From: Amoebophrya sp. A120
Taxonomy: Eukaryota; Sar; Dinophyceae; Syndiniales; Amoebophryaceae
NCBI GenBank assembly: GCA_905178155.1
Contig: CAJINV010000008.1
Location: forward strand, 124,001 to 188,000
Length of the DNA stretch: 64,000 nucleotides
Direction of reading: 5' to 3'
Shown here: one piece after another, positions 11,201 through 23,800 of the stretch
Layout of the letters: each line of letters begins with the position of its first letter
Position numbering within the stretch: position 1 is the stretch's first letter
Translations under genes and position numbers: made by a program
Notes under the pieces: model-generated
The model's input: the letters and a program-made list of their open reading frames with translations, nothing else
The model's database searches: none
What the model was told of the DNA's origin: nothing

Positions 11201-14200
11201 CACCGGTGCCCACAAATGCCGGCTGATGCTCGTCGCGGCCACCTGGTTCTACCTCGAGTTCGTTCGTACGCCGGGGAAACGGAATCTCGGATGATCCAAG
11301 GAGTTCGTTTTTAATGTCGTGGACACCAGAAGACCGCAGCTTGATGTGCGCTGTGCTGCCGCTTGCTCGGCGCATGCTGGCCCCTGCTTCGCCGGCGCCG
11401 GTCGTGCCTTTACTAGCCGCTGGGGGCGGCAAAATGTCATTGTCATTCGCACTGTCGAGAGCTAGCGGGCTGCACGCGTCGACGGTGGCATTCGCCGCAC
11501 CTTGCAGGGGCGAAAAGCCTTCGATCATACTGAGGTTTGGGGTTTGAATGGCCACTTGCTTGTTCTCGGTTCTTTGCTTTCGCCTCCGTACCAGAAACAC
11601 TTTCAGCCAAGCCACCGTCAGGAAGAGCTGTCAGTTTCAAATAGTGAATGTTTCTTCTGAGTTAGAGATACATACAAATACGTTCAGTTTTTGGTCAGGA
11701 CGACGTGGTGCTGAAAGCATGGAAACGAGGTTGTACAACGAACTTCTACTTTTTACTTAGGTTTAGTACCTGCACGCTTCTTTTCGCCTGCTGCCGCTGA
11801 TGCAGGAAAGCCGCACTGCTTTGGCGTTTGCGCTGGTGAATGGCTTCCTGCTCCAGCTTCTTTGCTTCGTCCAACTGTTCCTCCCAAAGCTGCTCCTCCT
11901 CTCGCTCTCTTCGGCGGCGCTCTTCCGCAATTTTTTGCAGCTCCGAACTGTATTCCGCTCGCGCCTGTAGGGTTCCGTCCTGCTCCTTGAGGGCTGCCTG
12001 CAGATGCTCTTCCAGCTCGCGTTTTTTTCTTTCTTCGTACTGACGCTTCTGCTCCGCTGCGACTGCAAGACGCTCCGCCTCTTCCTTGGCACGGCGTTCT
12101 TCCTCTTCCCGGGCCAGCCGCTTAGCCTCCTCGCGTGCGAGACGGGCCTCCTCTTCCCGCTTCAGGCGCTCCTGTTCCTCCTGTGCACAGCGCTTCCTTT
12201 CCTCTTCGGCGCGCTGCCTTTCTTCCTCTTCGCGCCGCCTGGCCTCCTCCTGCCGCTTCCGCTCCTCAATTTTTTCCTTCTTTTCCAGCCGCACATTGCG
12301 CATGTACATCTTCAGCAGTGATATGCGAAATATCTCGTGCACGAACGTCTGGACACGTGCTCTGTGGCGCGCCGCAGTGTACAGGCGGGGCCGCAGATTC
12401 TTTGTGATGTATCGCCGGCCGTACACCGTCAGTAGCAACATCCGCCACAAGTGCCGCAACAAACGCTGGGCGGCGAGCCGAACCCTTGTGCGGCACAACC
12501 ACGCGTCTAGCCCGATGGCGACCCGGACCGCCTTGTGGACCTGTTGTCGTGGTATTTTTTATTTTTTTGCCTACCGAAAGAACCGAATGCAGAGCGGATT
12601 TGGATTTCATGATTCAAAGGAGCACAAAAGACCCCACATCCGAAAAATCTTTGCGTTTCAACATCTTCTACATCTTACCCTGCATGCCAGCGTTGCAAGC
12701 CGCTTGTTCCTAAGAAATATCCTCGCGCGCCCCGCCCAGCGCATCAACCGCAGATACGTTCGCGTGACGCGTACTAGACCCATTCGGATCGCATTTTTCC
12801 GCACGTTCTTCATTATGTTTTTTAGGTGGATGCTGAACCGGATGACGTTGAGGCAACGGCGAAGCTTTTTCTTCCAGACGAGTTTGCGCAGCTTTTTCAG
12901 CACTGGTCCACTGGCCTCCGCACCGGAAGCCTTAAGCGCCTCGAGCACCGCCATGCGGCCCGCTTTGAGGAACAACCGCGTCGTGCCCAGGGTCCACTCC
13001 CGCAGCGGGACGTCAAAGGCAAGCATCAGGGACTCCACAAACATGCGTGGATCCGTGTTTTCGCTAAACTCGGGCGGCAGCAGCGGCGTGAATCGGTGGT
13101 AGAGGTCCTCAAAGGGGCACCGGTTCGGGTAGCCGTCGCGCATGACGCGCACCAGCTCGATGGTCCCCGATTGCACCATCTGCTCCAGAATGGTCTGCCC
13201 CTGCCAGTAGTTCGGCCGCTGCTCGTTGTTCGGCTTGAAGCAGCGGATGTAGTGCAGGGAACACTTGTCCAGTGTCTCCATCAACTTCTCCAAATTCGTC
13301 ACGTAGCTCTTCCCGATGGTCTTCGCCGTCGGGTTGTCGGCCAGGTTGCACGCCTCCTCGTCCTGCAGCTGCTGCACCAGCGGGTTCACGCTGTCCCGGA
13401 TCACCTGTTCGGGTCCCGTTTTCATGCGCGTGTTGTTTTTCTCGATCCAGCTCCGCGTCTCGTACTCCACCTCACCCGCATAGTGCCGGATGACGAAGCC
13501 GGCGTTTTGGGCCAACGCCTGCTCCCGCCCGGCGCGTTGCACCGCCTTCTTGCCGATGAAGGGAAACTGCACGTTTTTGCGCCGCTCCTTGTGGATTTTT
13601 TCGCAGAACTTCTCGTCCGTCGCGGTTTGCAGTCCCTTGTTGGCTTGCTTGTTGAAGTCGTTCAGCTCGGCCAGCACAAAGCGGACGTCGTCCAGCACCG
13701 GCTGCGCGTCGGGGAGCGGGATCGGCTTCCAGGTCAGACCCTCGCGTTCGTACATGGTCTGCTCGGCCACCAACACTTTCTCGACGAAGAACTGCTGCAG
13801 CCGCTCGTTCGCCAGGTTGATGCACAGCTGCTCCAGGGAGTTGGACTGCAGCTGCTCGAAGCCGTAGATGTCCAGAATCCCGATGTAATTCCGGTGCGCC
13901 TCGCCCTTGCTGGTGTCCTTGTATGCAAGAAAAAAACGGCGTAAGTGTAACTCTGTGATGCAGAACATGCAACAGAGTTACACCTGTCATGCCAAACGAC
14001 CATGAAGTCCTCTTTTCGTGTGTGTTTTCCCTTACGACCCACGCATGACAGGTTTTCTCTGTCATGTAGAGCATACTTGTGATGCTGTCAGCCAAAGACA
14101 GTTACACTAACACAGTTTTTTTCTTGGATACCTTGACCGCACGGTTTACTTTCTCCACCATCCAGTCGAACAGCCGGCTGTAGAGGATTTTCATCAACGA

Positions 14201-16406
14201 TTGCAGCATCCCGTTGGCCTGGTCCTTCGTGTTGTGTTTCAGGCAGATCGAGTCCTTCATGTGCCGCGCGATGGTGTTTTTGGTCGTGGTCAAGTGGTCG
14301 TACAGCGTCACGTCGTCAAACCCCGCCTGCGCGCAGGCGTAGTCGAAATGCTCCTTGTTCGCCATCTCCAGCTCGCCCTCGATGCCGTGTTCCCGGTCCT
14401 TGAACCGCACTTCGCCGAGGTGGATCAACGCGGCCAGCACGGAGAGCAGGTCGCCCTGTTCCTGGTCCTTCACGTTGACAAAATCGAGGCTCTGGATCAG
14501 CACTTTGTAGTTGTCCGCATCGTCTCGCGCCTTCGCCCGGGTTCTCAGCAAGTTGTACTCACCGTCTGGGAGCAGAAAGTAGTCTTCCAGGTTTTCCGCA
14601 CCCGCGAAAAACTCGTAGAAAACGTGGTACCTAGTAGTGTCGTGTGTGTGTGCGCATTTTGGAGGGAAACATTTTTGAGTACTTTTGTAACTAAAACAGT
14701 TTTCGTTTTTATTTGAAGGACTAAAACCAGGTCCAGGCATGATCCAAAGCGACTAGAGTACACCTACAGCTCCAAGATCCGAGAAAAGCTGTAACCGAGG
14801 AGGCGCAAAGATTTGCAGCCACTGCTCACTGCATCGAAATCAAATCAACAAGGGGTACGTTCGTTCGGCTTCGGCGCTGTTCAGTACGCGGCTGGCCTCC
14901 AAGAGGTATGTACGGACCTCGGCCCCCACCAAGCTCCCGACAGCGTTGAAGCAAAGGTTATTGTATTTGCCAAACCTCGACGAGTTTCCTGTTTATCGAA
15001 TTATTTCGGATTTTTTTGGAGCTGATGTGATAGTACTACCGTAGAAAGTAGAAATGCTATCTATAGCATGAGCACCAAATACAGTCCATCTCGGCCAAAA
15101 ATCGAATACTACGCCTGAGTGTCTTGCAGTTGCACCTAAGCTATTTGGGAAACTACAACTAGATGGTTTGATCGTGATGACCAACAACGAAAAATCTACC
15201 ATTCCTGATAGTTGTTGCGTTTCCGAATGACTCTAGCAAAGGATTCGCCGCAGAGAGAATCTTCTCTTGCAAGGAAGCTGCTTGGCTCTGTTCCGTGCGA
15301 GAGCGCTCGCCGAGAAACTTCATGACCATCTTGGCCGTCTCCGTCTTCCCGGCCCCCGACTCCCCCGATATGACCATCGCCTGGCTCTCCTTGTCGCAAA
15401 GCAGTTGTCGATAGGCAAGATCAGCCAGGGCGTAGGGATGCGGCGGTCGCTGGTGGATGTTGGTAAGGTTTTTGTATTCCAAGCGCTTCTGGTCCGTGTC
15501 AAGGTAGACAGGCTTGTAGGGATTCACTGCAAATAACACCGCCCCCGTGAATGTGTAAATTTGGTCCTCACAATACCGGACTCGCAGGTTCTCCAGGATG
15601 TTCGCTTCGTCTAAATGGGTCAGGCTTGTGCAGTCGGGCTTCCCCACCGCAACGGCGGTTCCCACCCGATTTCGGAAGCTCCCGCTGTTTGACAGTCGCA
15701 GCCCTCCGCTTGTCCCCGTTTTATTGCTGCCAACCGCAGAAGTGCTAGATCCTCCGCCGAGCAGGCTCGTGCGCCAGTTTTTGCTACCTTGCCTATTGTT
15801 CACAGCTTCCTCAGGCTTTGGCCGTGGGAACACTTGCCGGGCTGCTGCAGTCGTGCCAGTACCGAACGCATTCGTACCGGGTGTGCCAGGTCTAGTCGGC
15901 GTGCCAGGCCGCTGTCCGGTCGGCGTGCCAAGACGCGTTGGTGTGCCGGGACGGCCGAAATGATCCGCACCAGCACCGACCTGGAGACGCGCACGCTCGA
16001 TACCTCGTTCGGGATCGGGCTCGCACTCGACTACAAGTGTTGGCAGGGTCTCCACAACGGTACCGGCCAGGTACCCGTGCTCGGGAGCAGAGACATAGAC
16101 TGGATCTCCTACATTGAATGCGGTGGAGGACGAAGCAACATCGTCTACCACATTGTCCTGCGGCACGGGAAGGGACAAAGCAGCGCTCGGCCCCGTACTC
16201 GCATGTCCGCCTGTAGTTGTACCTCCAAAGGCGAACTGTGGCCGTGAAGGGGTAGACGTTGCCGCGCCTCCATTGATACCTGTGTTCGACATCGACGAGG
16301 ATGCGCTGCTTCCACCCCTCTGAAGATTCGAGGACGAAGTGAAAGGGGCTTGGTTTTGTGGAACGGCAAAAGACCCGTTGCGAGGACCTCCTCCTAACCA
16401 CGACAT
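8269..16406 (-). CDS. Myosin heavy chain with long coiled-coil and Ser/Arg-rich tail
   Basis: Seven exons: 16406-15200, 14988-14859, 14630-14132, 13917-12679, 12540-11770, 11627-10769 and 10421-8269. They total 6,858 nt and predict 2,285 residues, an actin-based ATPase motor. The N-terminus is Ser/Gly-rich, followed by an SH3-like patch and an insert with several PGTPT copies. The P-loop GESGAGKTETAK lies near residues 348-359. The motor continues with TIRNGNSSRFGKY across intron 1, VGAEVRTYLLEASRVL, YHVFYEFFAGAENLEDYF, the relay LDIYGFEQ and LHYIRCFKPN. Basic IQ-like helices follow in exons 4-5, then a charged Glu/Arg/Lys coiled coil of about 150 residues. The last two exons (about 1,000 residues) are low-complexity Ser, Ala, Arg, Asn and Gln. 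All introns show GT-AG; intron 3 is a transposon-like element (13922-14130). The class is not resolved. The tail exons are joined on frame and phase alone, so a separate downstream gene cannot be excluded. Confidence 0.88.
13922..14130. mobile_element. Introner element forming myosin intron 3
   Basis: A 209-bp element. Read on the minus strand it starts TATCCAAGAAAAAAACTGTG, and its other end read inward is TATGCAAGAAAAAAACGGCG; similarity continues with AGTGTAACT on both arms. It is flanked by the direct repeat CAAGG (minus strand) at 14135-14131 and 13921-13917. This duplication supplies the splice sites: AAG then GTATCC at the donor, and ATACAAG then G at the acceptor. It is therefore the one element of the set that yields a canonical GT-AG intron. 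Excision restores VKDTSKG. Confidence 0.88.
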
Positions 16407-17825
16407 TTTTGCCTAGTTGCAGATGATTTTGATTACTCAGAAAACATTATCGAAATTTGCATTTTTACTTTCCCGTATTGATGTTTGACTTCTTTGATAT
16501 GATACGATAAAGTAAAGAGACACGAGCAGCGATGAAAGAGTTAGAGTTCGCAATTAGAATTCCAGCACACAAAAAGGAACCCTTGAGTCTTCTTCTATTT
16601 CGCATTGGTTTTGGATTTCATTTGGTGTAAGAGGGAGAGCATAAAGAAAAAATTGGTATGTGCGACTTTTCATGCACTTGCACAATTTATTTATTTTTCT
16701 TTAAATCTTTTGGTGCACACCAGTGCGGCGGATCGATTTCATCAACATCAAGAACGAGACACCACACCACCGACGACGAGTAACTACGGAAATAGTTGTG
16801 CGGTTTTCTATTTTGATATTGCGCACAGGTGGCGTTGCTCTCACGACGATCACCGTGTCGACTAACTCTATTTTTTTGGTAACGAGACGAGGGCGTTGAT
16901 TTTCATAGCAACCGGAACCACTGCAACAACTTGTAGTTGGCATCACATCTTAATTAGCATTCCTCCTCCTTCTGCAGCGGGAGCAAGACTATGGTAAGGG
17001 GCCATCCTACTTGCCGAAAGATACATTCAACATCGATGTTCGACAGTCATCACATCTCTTTCTGTATCCGAATTTCGATGAGACTGAGACTACTTCGATT
17101 GTTCGGTTTGTTTTCTTGTGGTCTCGCAGGAATTTTTGCACAAAAACGAACGATCGATGTTTTCGACGAACACATTGAAGTAGTCGCGGTTCAAACGACC
17201 GTGCATCAATTTAGAAGCGAGGTCGACAATAAATCTCCCTCGGCATTTGCTTCTACCTTCTTCTATGGAAGTGGGTTTCAACTTGTTGTGGTTTAGCGAG
17301 CATTGTGAAGTCACATTTAAATTTATTCACATGAAAGCTTTCTTTCTCTAGATACAGCATAGGCTGCACTTTAGATACCGGAGATTGAGATTTCACGTCT
17401 CTCGTTTTTTGAATTGTGTAATGCTAAGTCTATCGATCATCTAGTTTGATCTTTAGAAGCCGGCATCTTGGAAGAAGAAACTAATGAAGTTACTTCCCGT
17501 GCGAGTTTTTTGCAGCTTCTGTTCGTGTTCCCGCCCTTCTTGGCGTCCTCCTCGTATTGCTTTCACACTACAGAGGTAAGAAAAAAAGACTCTTGTTTTT
17601 TCGAGGCAGCAGTAGTTTTCGGTAAATTCTTTCTCGGTGTGAAATTTTCGTGTGATTCTCAGTGGTGACAGTAGTTTTCGGCTCAAAATTCTTTCTCGGT
17701 GTGAAATTTTCGTGCGATTCTCAGTGGTGACTGAGATCGTGTGAGTTTTATACAACTTGAAGAATAGAGGCATGCAAATTTCAATTGCTTTTTGCTTCTT
17801 GAGCTTCACCGTGTCCTTTACACAA
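16407..17825. other. Intergenic region upstream of the myosin gene
   Basis: No coding sequence recognised. AT-rich blocks lie just upstream of the myosin ATG at 16406, where a promoter would be expected, but I identified no motif. A tandem duplication occupies 17611-17731. Confidence 0.55.
17611..17731. repeat. Direct tandem repeat, two copies of about 60 bp
   Basis: The copies are 17611-17669 and 17670-17731. Both begin AGTAGTTTTCGG and end ATTCTCAGTGGTGAC; they differ by a short insertion near position 13 and one T/C change. The repeat lies in the 3' flank of the fusion gene ending at 17826. Confidence 0.85.
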
Positions 17826-20800
17826 TTACGACGTATTTTCTGCACCGTCGGATAGGGATCCATTGCTGTCGTGGCTGCTCTCCTCAAAATCGTTCCACAC
17901 GTTGTCTTCATCGGTATTGTTCTTGTCAGCTTCCCAGAATTCGTCCCCCTCGTATTTTTCCTTAGCGCGTTTCGCGTCGATCTTCCTCAGGTGCTTCAAC
18001 AGCCGCTTTTCATCCTCCTTCTGGGCAAGCTGCGACCGAGGGCGCGAGTCGTACAGCGACTCTTGCTCTTCAGTAAGCAATGAAACTATCATGGAGAAAA
18101 CTTCGCCGGTCAAAAATCATCAATGCAAGTTTCAGTTTCTTGTTTGTTTGGGAACGACTCTGATGAATAAATTAGCAGAACGAATACGAGTAGAACGCCT
18201 ATACTTTTTGATTTTTCTCTGGTGTTGTGGGCTTCTACGTACAAAATGCCCTCGCTGACGAGATGCGTGTGTGTATATTTTTCTTGCGTGGAGAAGCCTC
18301 ACAGATGAAGCGATAATTCACATAAACCTTTGATGGCTTTGTTGACTTGAGTGAAGCTTTTCCCTCTGCCGGCATAAAGGCCAGAGATTGCTGTTTTCGA
18401 AACCTCTGGCTATTCTTTCGAAACTCCGCCTTGAATTTTTCAACCCCTTTGGGCCGGCCGGCCATCAATGCTTTATCAATATCGTCCGCGTCGGCAACGA
18501 GTCCGTGTGGAGTGGCCTGGCTTGGAGTGACACTTGATGCGCCGTAGTCATCATCTTCTGGTGCGTTAATGGACGAGGATGAAGTGGATGCTGACCTGTG
18601 GTGAAGATGAGTGGACGAGTTGGCGTTGACACAAAAATTGCTAATAGCAATTTTTGAAAATGCAAATTCAACCACCATGACCATTGATTCAATTTCAGGA
18701 GACAAAAGCTGACGAGTTCTTGCATCATGTAAATGAAATATACCCAGAATGGTCATGTGAATTCTCGATGTTTTCGGGCTTCTCCTGCTTCTTCTGCTTG
18801 TTGTTCACGAAAAACTGGAAGGAGCTTGCCATCGACGGAGAAGCTGCTACTTTTGTTCCAGGGGCGTTTTTCCGTTTGCCAGGCGGCGTTTTATTGTCCG
18901 TTCCAGCGGCATGTAGTGCCGAGCTGGAGCTGCTGGAAGAGGACGGTGCTGTACCCCCGCTGCCGTTCTTGCGTGGTGGCCGCCCAGCAGGTGGCTTCAT
19001 CTTGTTGCTTGGCGGCCCCAGGAACGCCGCAAAGAAATCCTCTTTTGGCTTGGTTTGCAGCAAAGCTTTTTGCACCGCTGCGTCGCGCTTCGGACCGGGT
19101 TTCTCCGGAATGTCCACGCCGCCAAGTCTTCGAATCGGGGAGCTCGTTACATCCGCCGCTTTGATGCTTTCTTTCTGAGAAATAAGCTGTTGCGGCTTCT
19201 TATTTATCGCTGGCAAACTAATCTGCAACGACGACTGTGAAACAGCGGCTGGCGCTGCATCAGCTGCAGTAGCTTTATTGGCCTCCTGTAGGTGTTGCAG
19301 CTTCGGCTTTGCTGCCGTGCCAGCAGCCAAGGCTAGGGCTTCTTGATCTTTCTTCTCGGACACCATGGCCGACACAGGTGGAGCAGCACATTCCTCGCGT
19401 GGTCGACCATCGCTGACGCCGGTGCCGATGGCAAGGGGCTTGGCATCTTTAACTTCCCCCGGTTTGCTTTCATCCCTGACCCTGCTTTCCCTCGGTGATT
19501 GTAAGGAAGCTGAGGGCGCCGGTACTGGTGCGGTGGGCAGCTTGGGCTGCACCTTCTGCTCCTCCTTCGCATCGCCCCGCGCCATCAAGGCGTTTCTTGC
19601 GTTGGACCGCCCCCTCGTTCCTCTTGCCCTTGCCGGGGACCTCTTGTTTCCCCGAGCCTTCACCTCCCATTTTTCCTTTGCGGCCCACCTCGCTCGGCAT
19701 TCTGCTATGGGGCGACCGACGTCCTGACTAACCCGCTCCCAGTAAGCCACGTCTGCTAGGTTGTGCCGGCGCGCCGCTTCGGCTAGCTTCTTCTCGTCTG
19801 CCTTCGACCAGTCTTGCGGGGCCGCGGATTGCGAGGTGGACGACGAGATTCCGTTCCCTGCGTCGCCTGCAGCTTCCTTAATATCCGCGTTTTGATGGCT
19901 TGCCGCGATCGCGAGCGCTGCTTTCGACTTGTCTCCCGCTGGTGGAGCCGCAGCCTTTTTAGGTCTACCTCTACCCCTACCTTTTTTCGCCCCAGCCGGG
20001 CTGGCGGGCTTGTGGTCCTCTTGTAGTTCTCCATTCTGCAGCAGCGTGCGTCCCATGCCGCTGGGCTGCTCCTTTGCGTTCTTAGATGTGTCTGGAACTC
20101 GATCCTTGTCCTCGCGGTCACTATCGCCGCGCACTGCTTTCCCACTTCCGCCCGTGAAGGCCGAAGCTTGTTGCTGGTGATCGGGGTGCGGTGCCCACCT
20201 CTTCTCTTCTACTTGCCTCGACACAGCCCCATTGCCGCTCTGTCCAAACACAATCGCGGCAGCTTGTTCATTTTCATCTTTCAAGTTGGTTGCGCCGATT
20301 GCTTCAGCTATGTTATCAGGAACATCTCCTGGCTCGATACCGGCACGGCGGAGCTGCTCTCTGAGGAGGTTGTTTTCTTCGAAAAAGGCCTGTCCTTCCG
20401 CCCAGATACGGTTGATTTCTACGTTTGCCTTCGCCACGTTGCCGTTTGCCTGGTCTATCGCGCTGCGCATTCTCGCCATCCCTCTTCTCGCCTCACTCTC
20501 TGCGGCTTTGCGGGTTTCGTTCGCAATACTTGCTTGCTTCTCCATGAGTGCCTTCCAATGCTTGTCCAACTTTTCTTTCTGCTCTGCCTTTTCGCGCAGC
20601 AGCGCCGCTCTTTCCTTGTCCCACAGTTTCTGTGCAGCATCAAGTTTTCCCTTTTGGTGAAGGAGAACCTCGTCCAAGCGATCTTTTGCTTTTCTCTTGC
20701 AAGTTTCGAAGACATGCGACCACTTCTCCTTGAGATCCTTGAAGCTATCGCCCTTCGCCGTCTTCGCGGCTGCCTCCGCAACCTCCACCGACGCCTTCAG

Positions 20801-23800
20801 CTCGTCCACCTTAGTTCGCAGCTCGATATTGTCCGCTCGCCACGCGGCTACCTCGTCGGCGTGGTCTTGCTCCGCTTCCGCTTGCTCCCGCAGGCGCGAT
20901 AACTGTGCTTGCAGCAGCTTCTGCTTTCCCAGTGCCAATCTCTGGTCAAGTTCCGCAAGGTCCCTCCTCATCCGCTCCTCCGTAGGATTGTGACCGCGGT
21001 GCATGGAATTGGAAGTATTTTTATTCCCGCCGAACATCAACGCAGTACGAGGACCAAGAGCTGCACCAGCCGCAGTGGAAAACTGCATCAAGGTGTTCTG
21101 CTGAATACTAGCACCTGCTTGCACCAGCCCCGAAGCCATGGCGGTGGCCTCGGCTAATCTGACCGCTAGCGGTTTGATTTCAAAACGCACCGTGTACCCG
21201 AGTTTCAGTTGCACGATGCGTTCGGCCTCCAGGATATCAAATGTAAAAATGTCTGGGTCTGGAAAAGTGTAGACTTGTCATGCAGAATTTCCATGACCCA
21301 TGAGGTCTGGAGTGCGGCACTTAGCATGACAGACTCTACGAGGTCTCTGCCATGCCTATCCTGCATGAGAAAGTCCCTTCCAACTTGGTCAAAAGTATAC
21401 CGCTTTTGGCACTCATGCAACACAGATTTTTGCATGCTTCAGATTTACCATGACAAGTTGCAATCGTCCAGACCCAGACATTTTTGCAATTCATACAGGA
21501 GCAGCTGTGGCAATTCCTCGGCCATGGAATCCAGAAAGCTTGAGTATGACACCCTCAGAATGGAAATCCTCAAAGTGGAAATAATTTGTGATGCATGAAA
21601 TGCGACACCAAAAAGACTGTATTGCAGAGAACGCAATGGAGGCCGACTACTGTGCTTCTACGGGTTCAGAATTGGGCTGCTGATTAGCACGGGAGAAGGG
21701 CACCCCTTTGCCTAACTAGCATGACAAACACGTTTTGAGTGCCCGGGAAATTTGTCATGCGCCGACTATAAATGCTGCTCGAACTGGCGTCGTTTTTTTG
21801 CATTACAAATTATTTTCACTTTGAGGATTTCCAACCTGAGGCTTTCATATTGACGTCTGGTTATGGTAAACCAGCATGCCGTCGAAACACAGCGCGGAAA
21901 CTTGGTATTTCCCATTGGTCGCCGCAATGACGCGCTCCAACTCGAAGAGCACTGCGTCCTCCAGCTCGCCGATCACGTAGGACAGGAGGGTTCGCTTCGG
22001 GTGTTGTCGACCCGAAAACAGTTGCAGCAGATCCGGCCGCGAGCGCGCCACGACCTCCATGCAGACATTCGCTTCCTGCTCAAACCGCCGCACGAAGCCG
22101 TGGTTCCCGGGAACAGCGCTGCCGCAATGCTGCTTCCAGGCGTCTATCCCGCCTCCGTAGAGAAGCCGCAACAACAATTCCTTAGCGTCCTCGCGCGTGA
22201 CGTTGTAGTAATTTTGGATCCGCTTCAGGCAATTCTCGCGGCCGTTAGTCGTGTACAAACGAATCATCGCCAGGGGATCTGACAAAAGTACGCGGAGACA
22301 GTAAATTTTGTTGGTTTTCTCGCACTTTTTCTAAAATTTCGGTTGCACGGATGAACTTGCGCTAACTACGCGTAGCTGTACTTTGTTGAACTTGATAATG
22401 CTGTTGATCATGAAAGTGTATTGTAGAAGATAGAGGCACGACAACCACATTGATTTATCAAGATCAACATTACAATACCTGCACCCCCGTCAGGCAAGCC
22501 GTGACCCTCGCGAAATGCGACTGGTTGTTCCTTGACAACTTGTGCGAGATTTTCCGCAAAGGCAGGCTTATCAAGCAGCTGCACCAAGAGGGTTGGGTAG
22601 CAATTCTGCAGGTCGACATCTGTTGCGAGGTGTCCGCAGGCCGCGGCGCGGACAAGCTTGGAAACGTGTTGCAGCGAATACTTGTGATCGGCGTAGCGAC
22701 GCCCCATTCCCTTCGGGCGGTGGTAGCTCATTGGAATTCGACCTTCATGTCGGAGCGCTACCGCTAGCAACTCCTCTGCTTGTGCGAGATACTTGCGGCT
22801 TGCGGGGTCCGTTCGAGGGGCGAACTGTAGTTCCCGAACGAAGTACCCGAGAGTGTGCACATCAACAACTTCGGTGTAACACGTGTGCTCCGCTGGGATT
22901 GGTCTGTAGTCTGGGTGCACGCCGGGTTCTGGGGAATCTTCCTCCTGGCCGAATGATGAAGATTTCATTCCTCCTCGGCCTGGACCTGAAATCAAGTTCA
23001 TGTTCTTGGCAGCTTCTGGTCCCTTGTTTTCATCCTTTTCTGAGGCCGCCGCACTGGACGATGGCGATGACGTTTTCGTTTTCCTGCGCTTCGCTAGCGG
23101 CTCTCCTACTCCAGCTTCATTCTCCTGGTCCTCCTGGCTGCTCTGCAGCAGCACGCTCAGATTTGGGCTTCTGTTCGCTGCTGCTGCTTCTTCTTCGCTG
23201 CGATGGTAGGGCGCGTGTAGTATCAACTCAAGTTCGCGACTGAAACTGCTTTCACGTCGCAGCTCATCTCGGTGTAGGGTTTCGAGCGGAGAGGCCGGTC
23301 GACTTTCCAGGGCAAAGCTCGCCTTCGCGACATCACCATTTTCGTCCCTGCTGTCGTCAGGCTCTTCCACACTGTGTTCGACACTGAAGGCAAGGTCGCT
23401 AAAACTGAGGGCCGGTATTCGCAAGCACTCAGGTAGCGGTCGTACCCGTAGAGGTTTCTGACGTCGAACCACGCCGGGATCGCCAGGGAGATTTCCTGGG
23501 TCATCTTCGAACTGCTCGTCGTGCTCGCTGTTTTCAACATCGTCTTCTGCGCTTGGTTGTGGCGCGTGGTCTGCTGTGCCAGCGTCGCCGGCAAAAGTGC
23601 TGTCGGTTTTTTTCTGATCTTGTGCTAAGAGCAGGCGGACTTCTGGGTTGTTGTCAAATGACTCCGAGGCACGTAAAAGATACGCCGTGGAAAAATGTTG
23701 CGGGGGTGCAACAGCCTCTTTTTGCAGCGGACCGGGCCCGCCTCTGGCGGAGTAGAGTTCTTCTTCCTTTCTTGCGTTGTTAGAGTACCCTCGCGGCATA

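Noticed and set aside
12826-13944. 372-codon plus-strand open frame
   Set aside because: Antisense to the myosin motor exon, whose minus-strand product is unmistakable.
20168-20902. 244-codon plus-strand open frame
   Set aside because: Lies wholly opposite the coiled-coil part of the fusion gene; its composition is the mirror of Glu/Lys-rich coding on the minus strand.
22542-23243. 233-codon plus-strand open frame
   Set aside because: Antisense to exon 2 of the fusion gene, with no motif.
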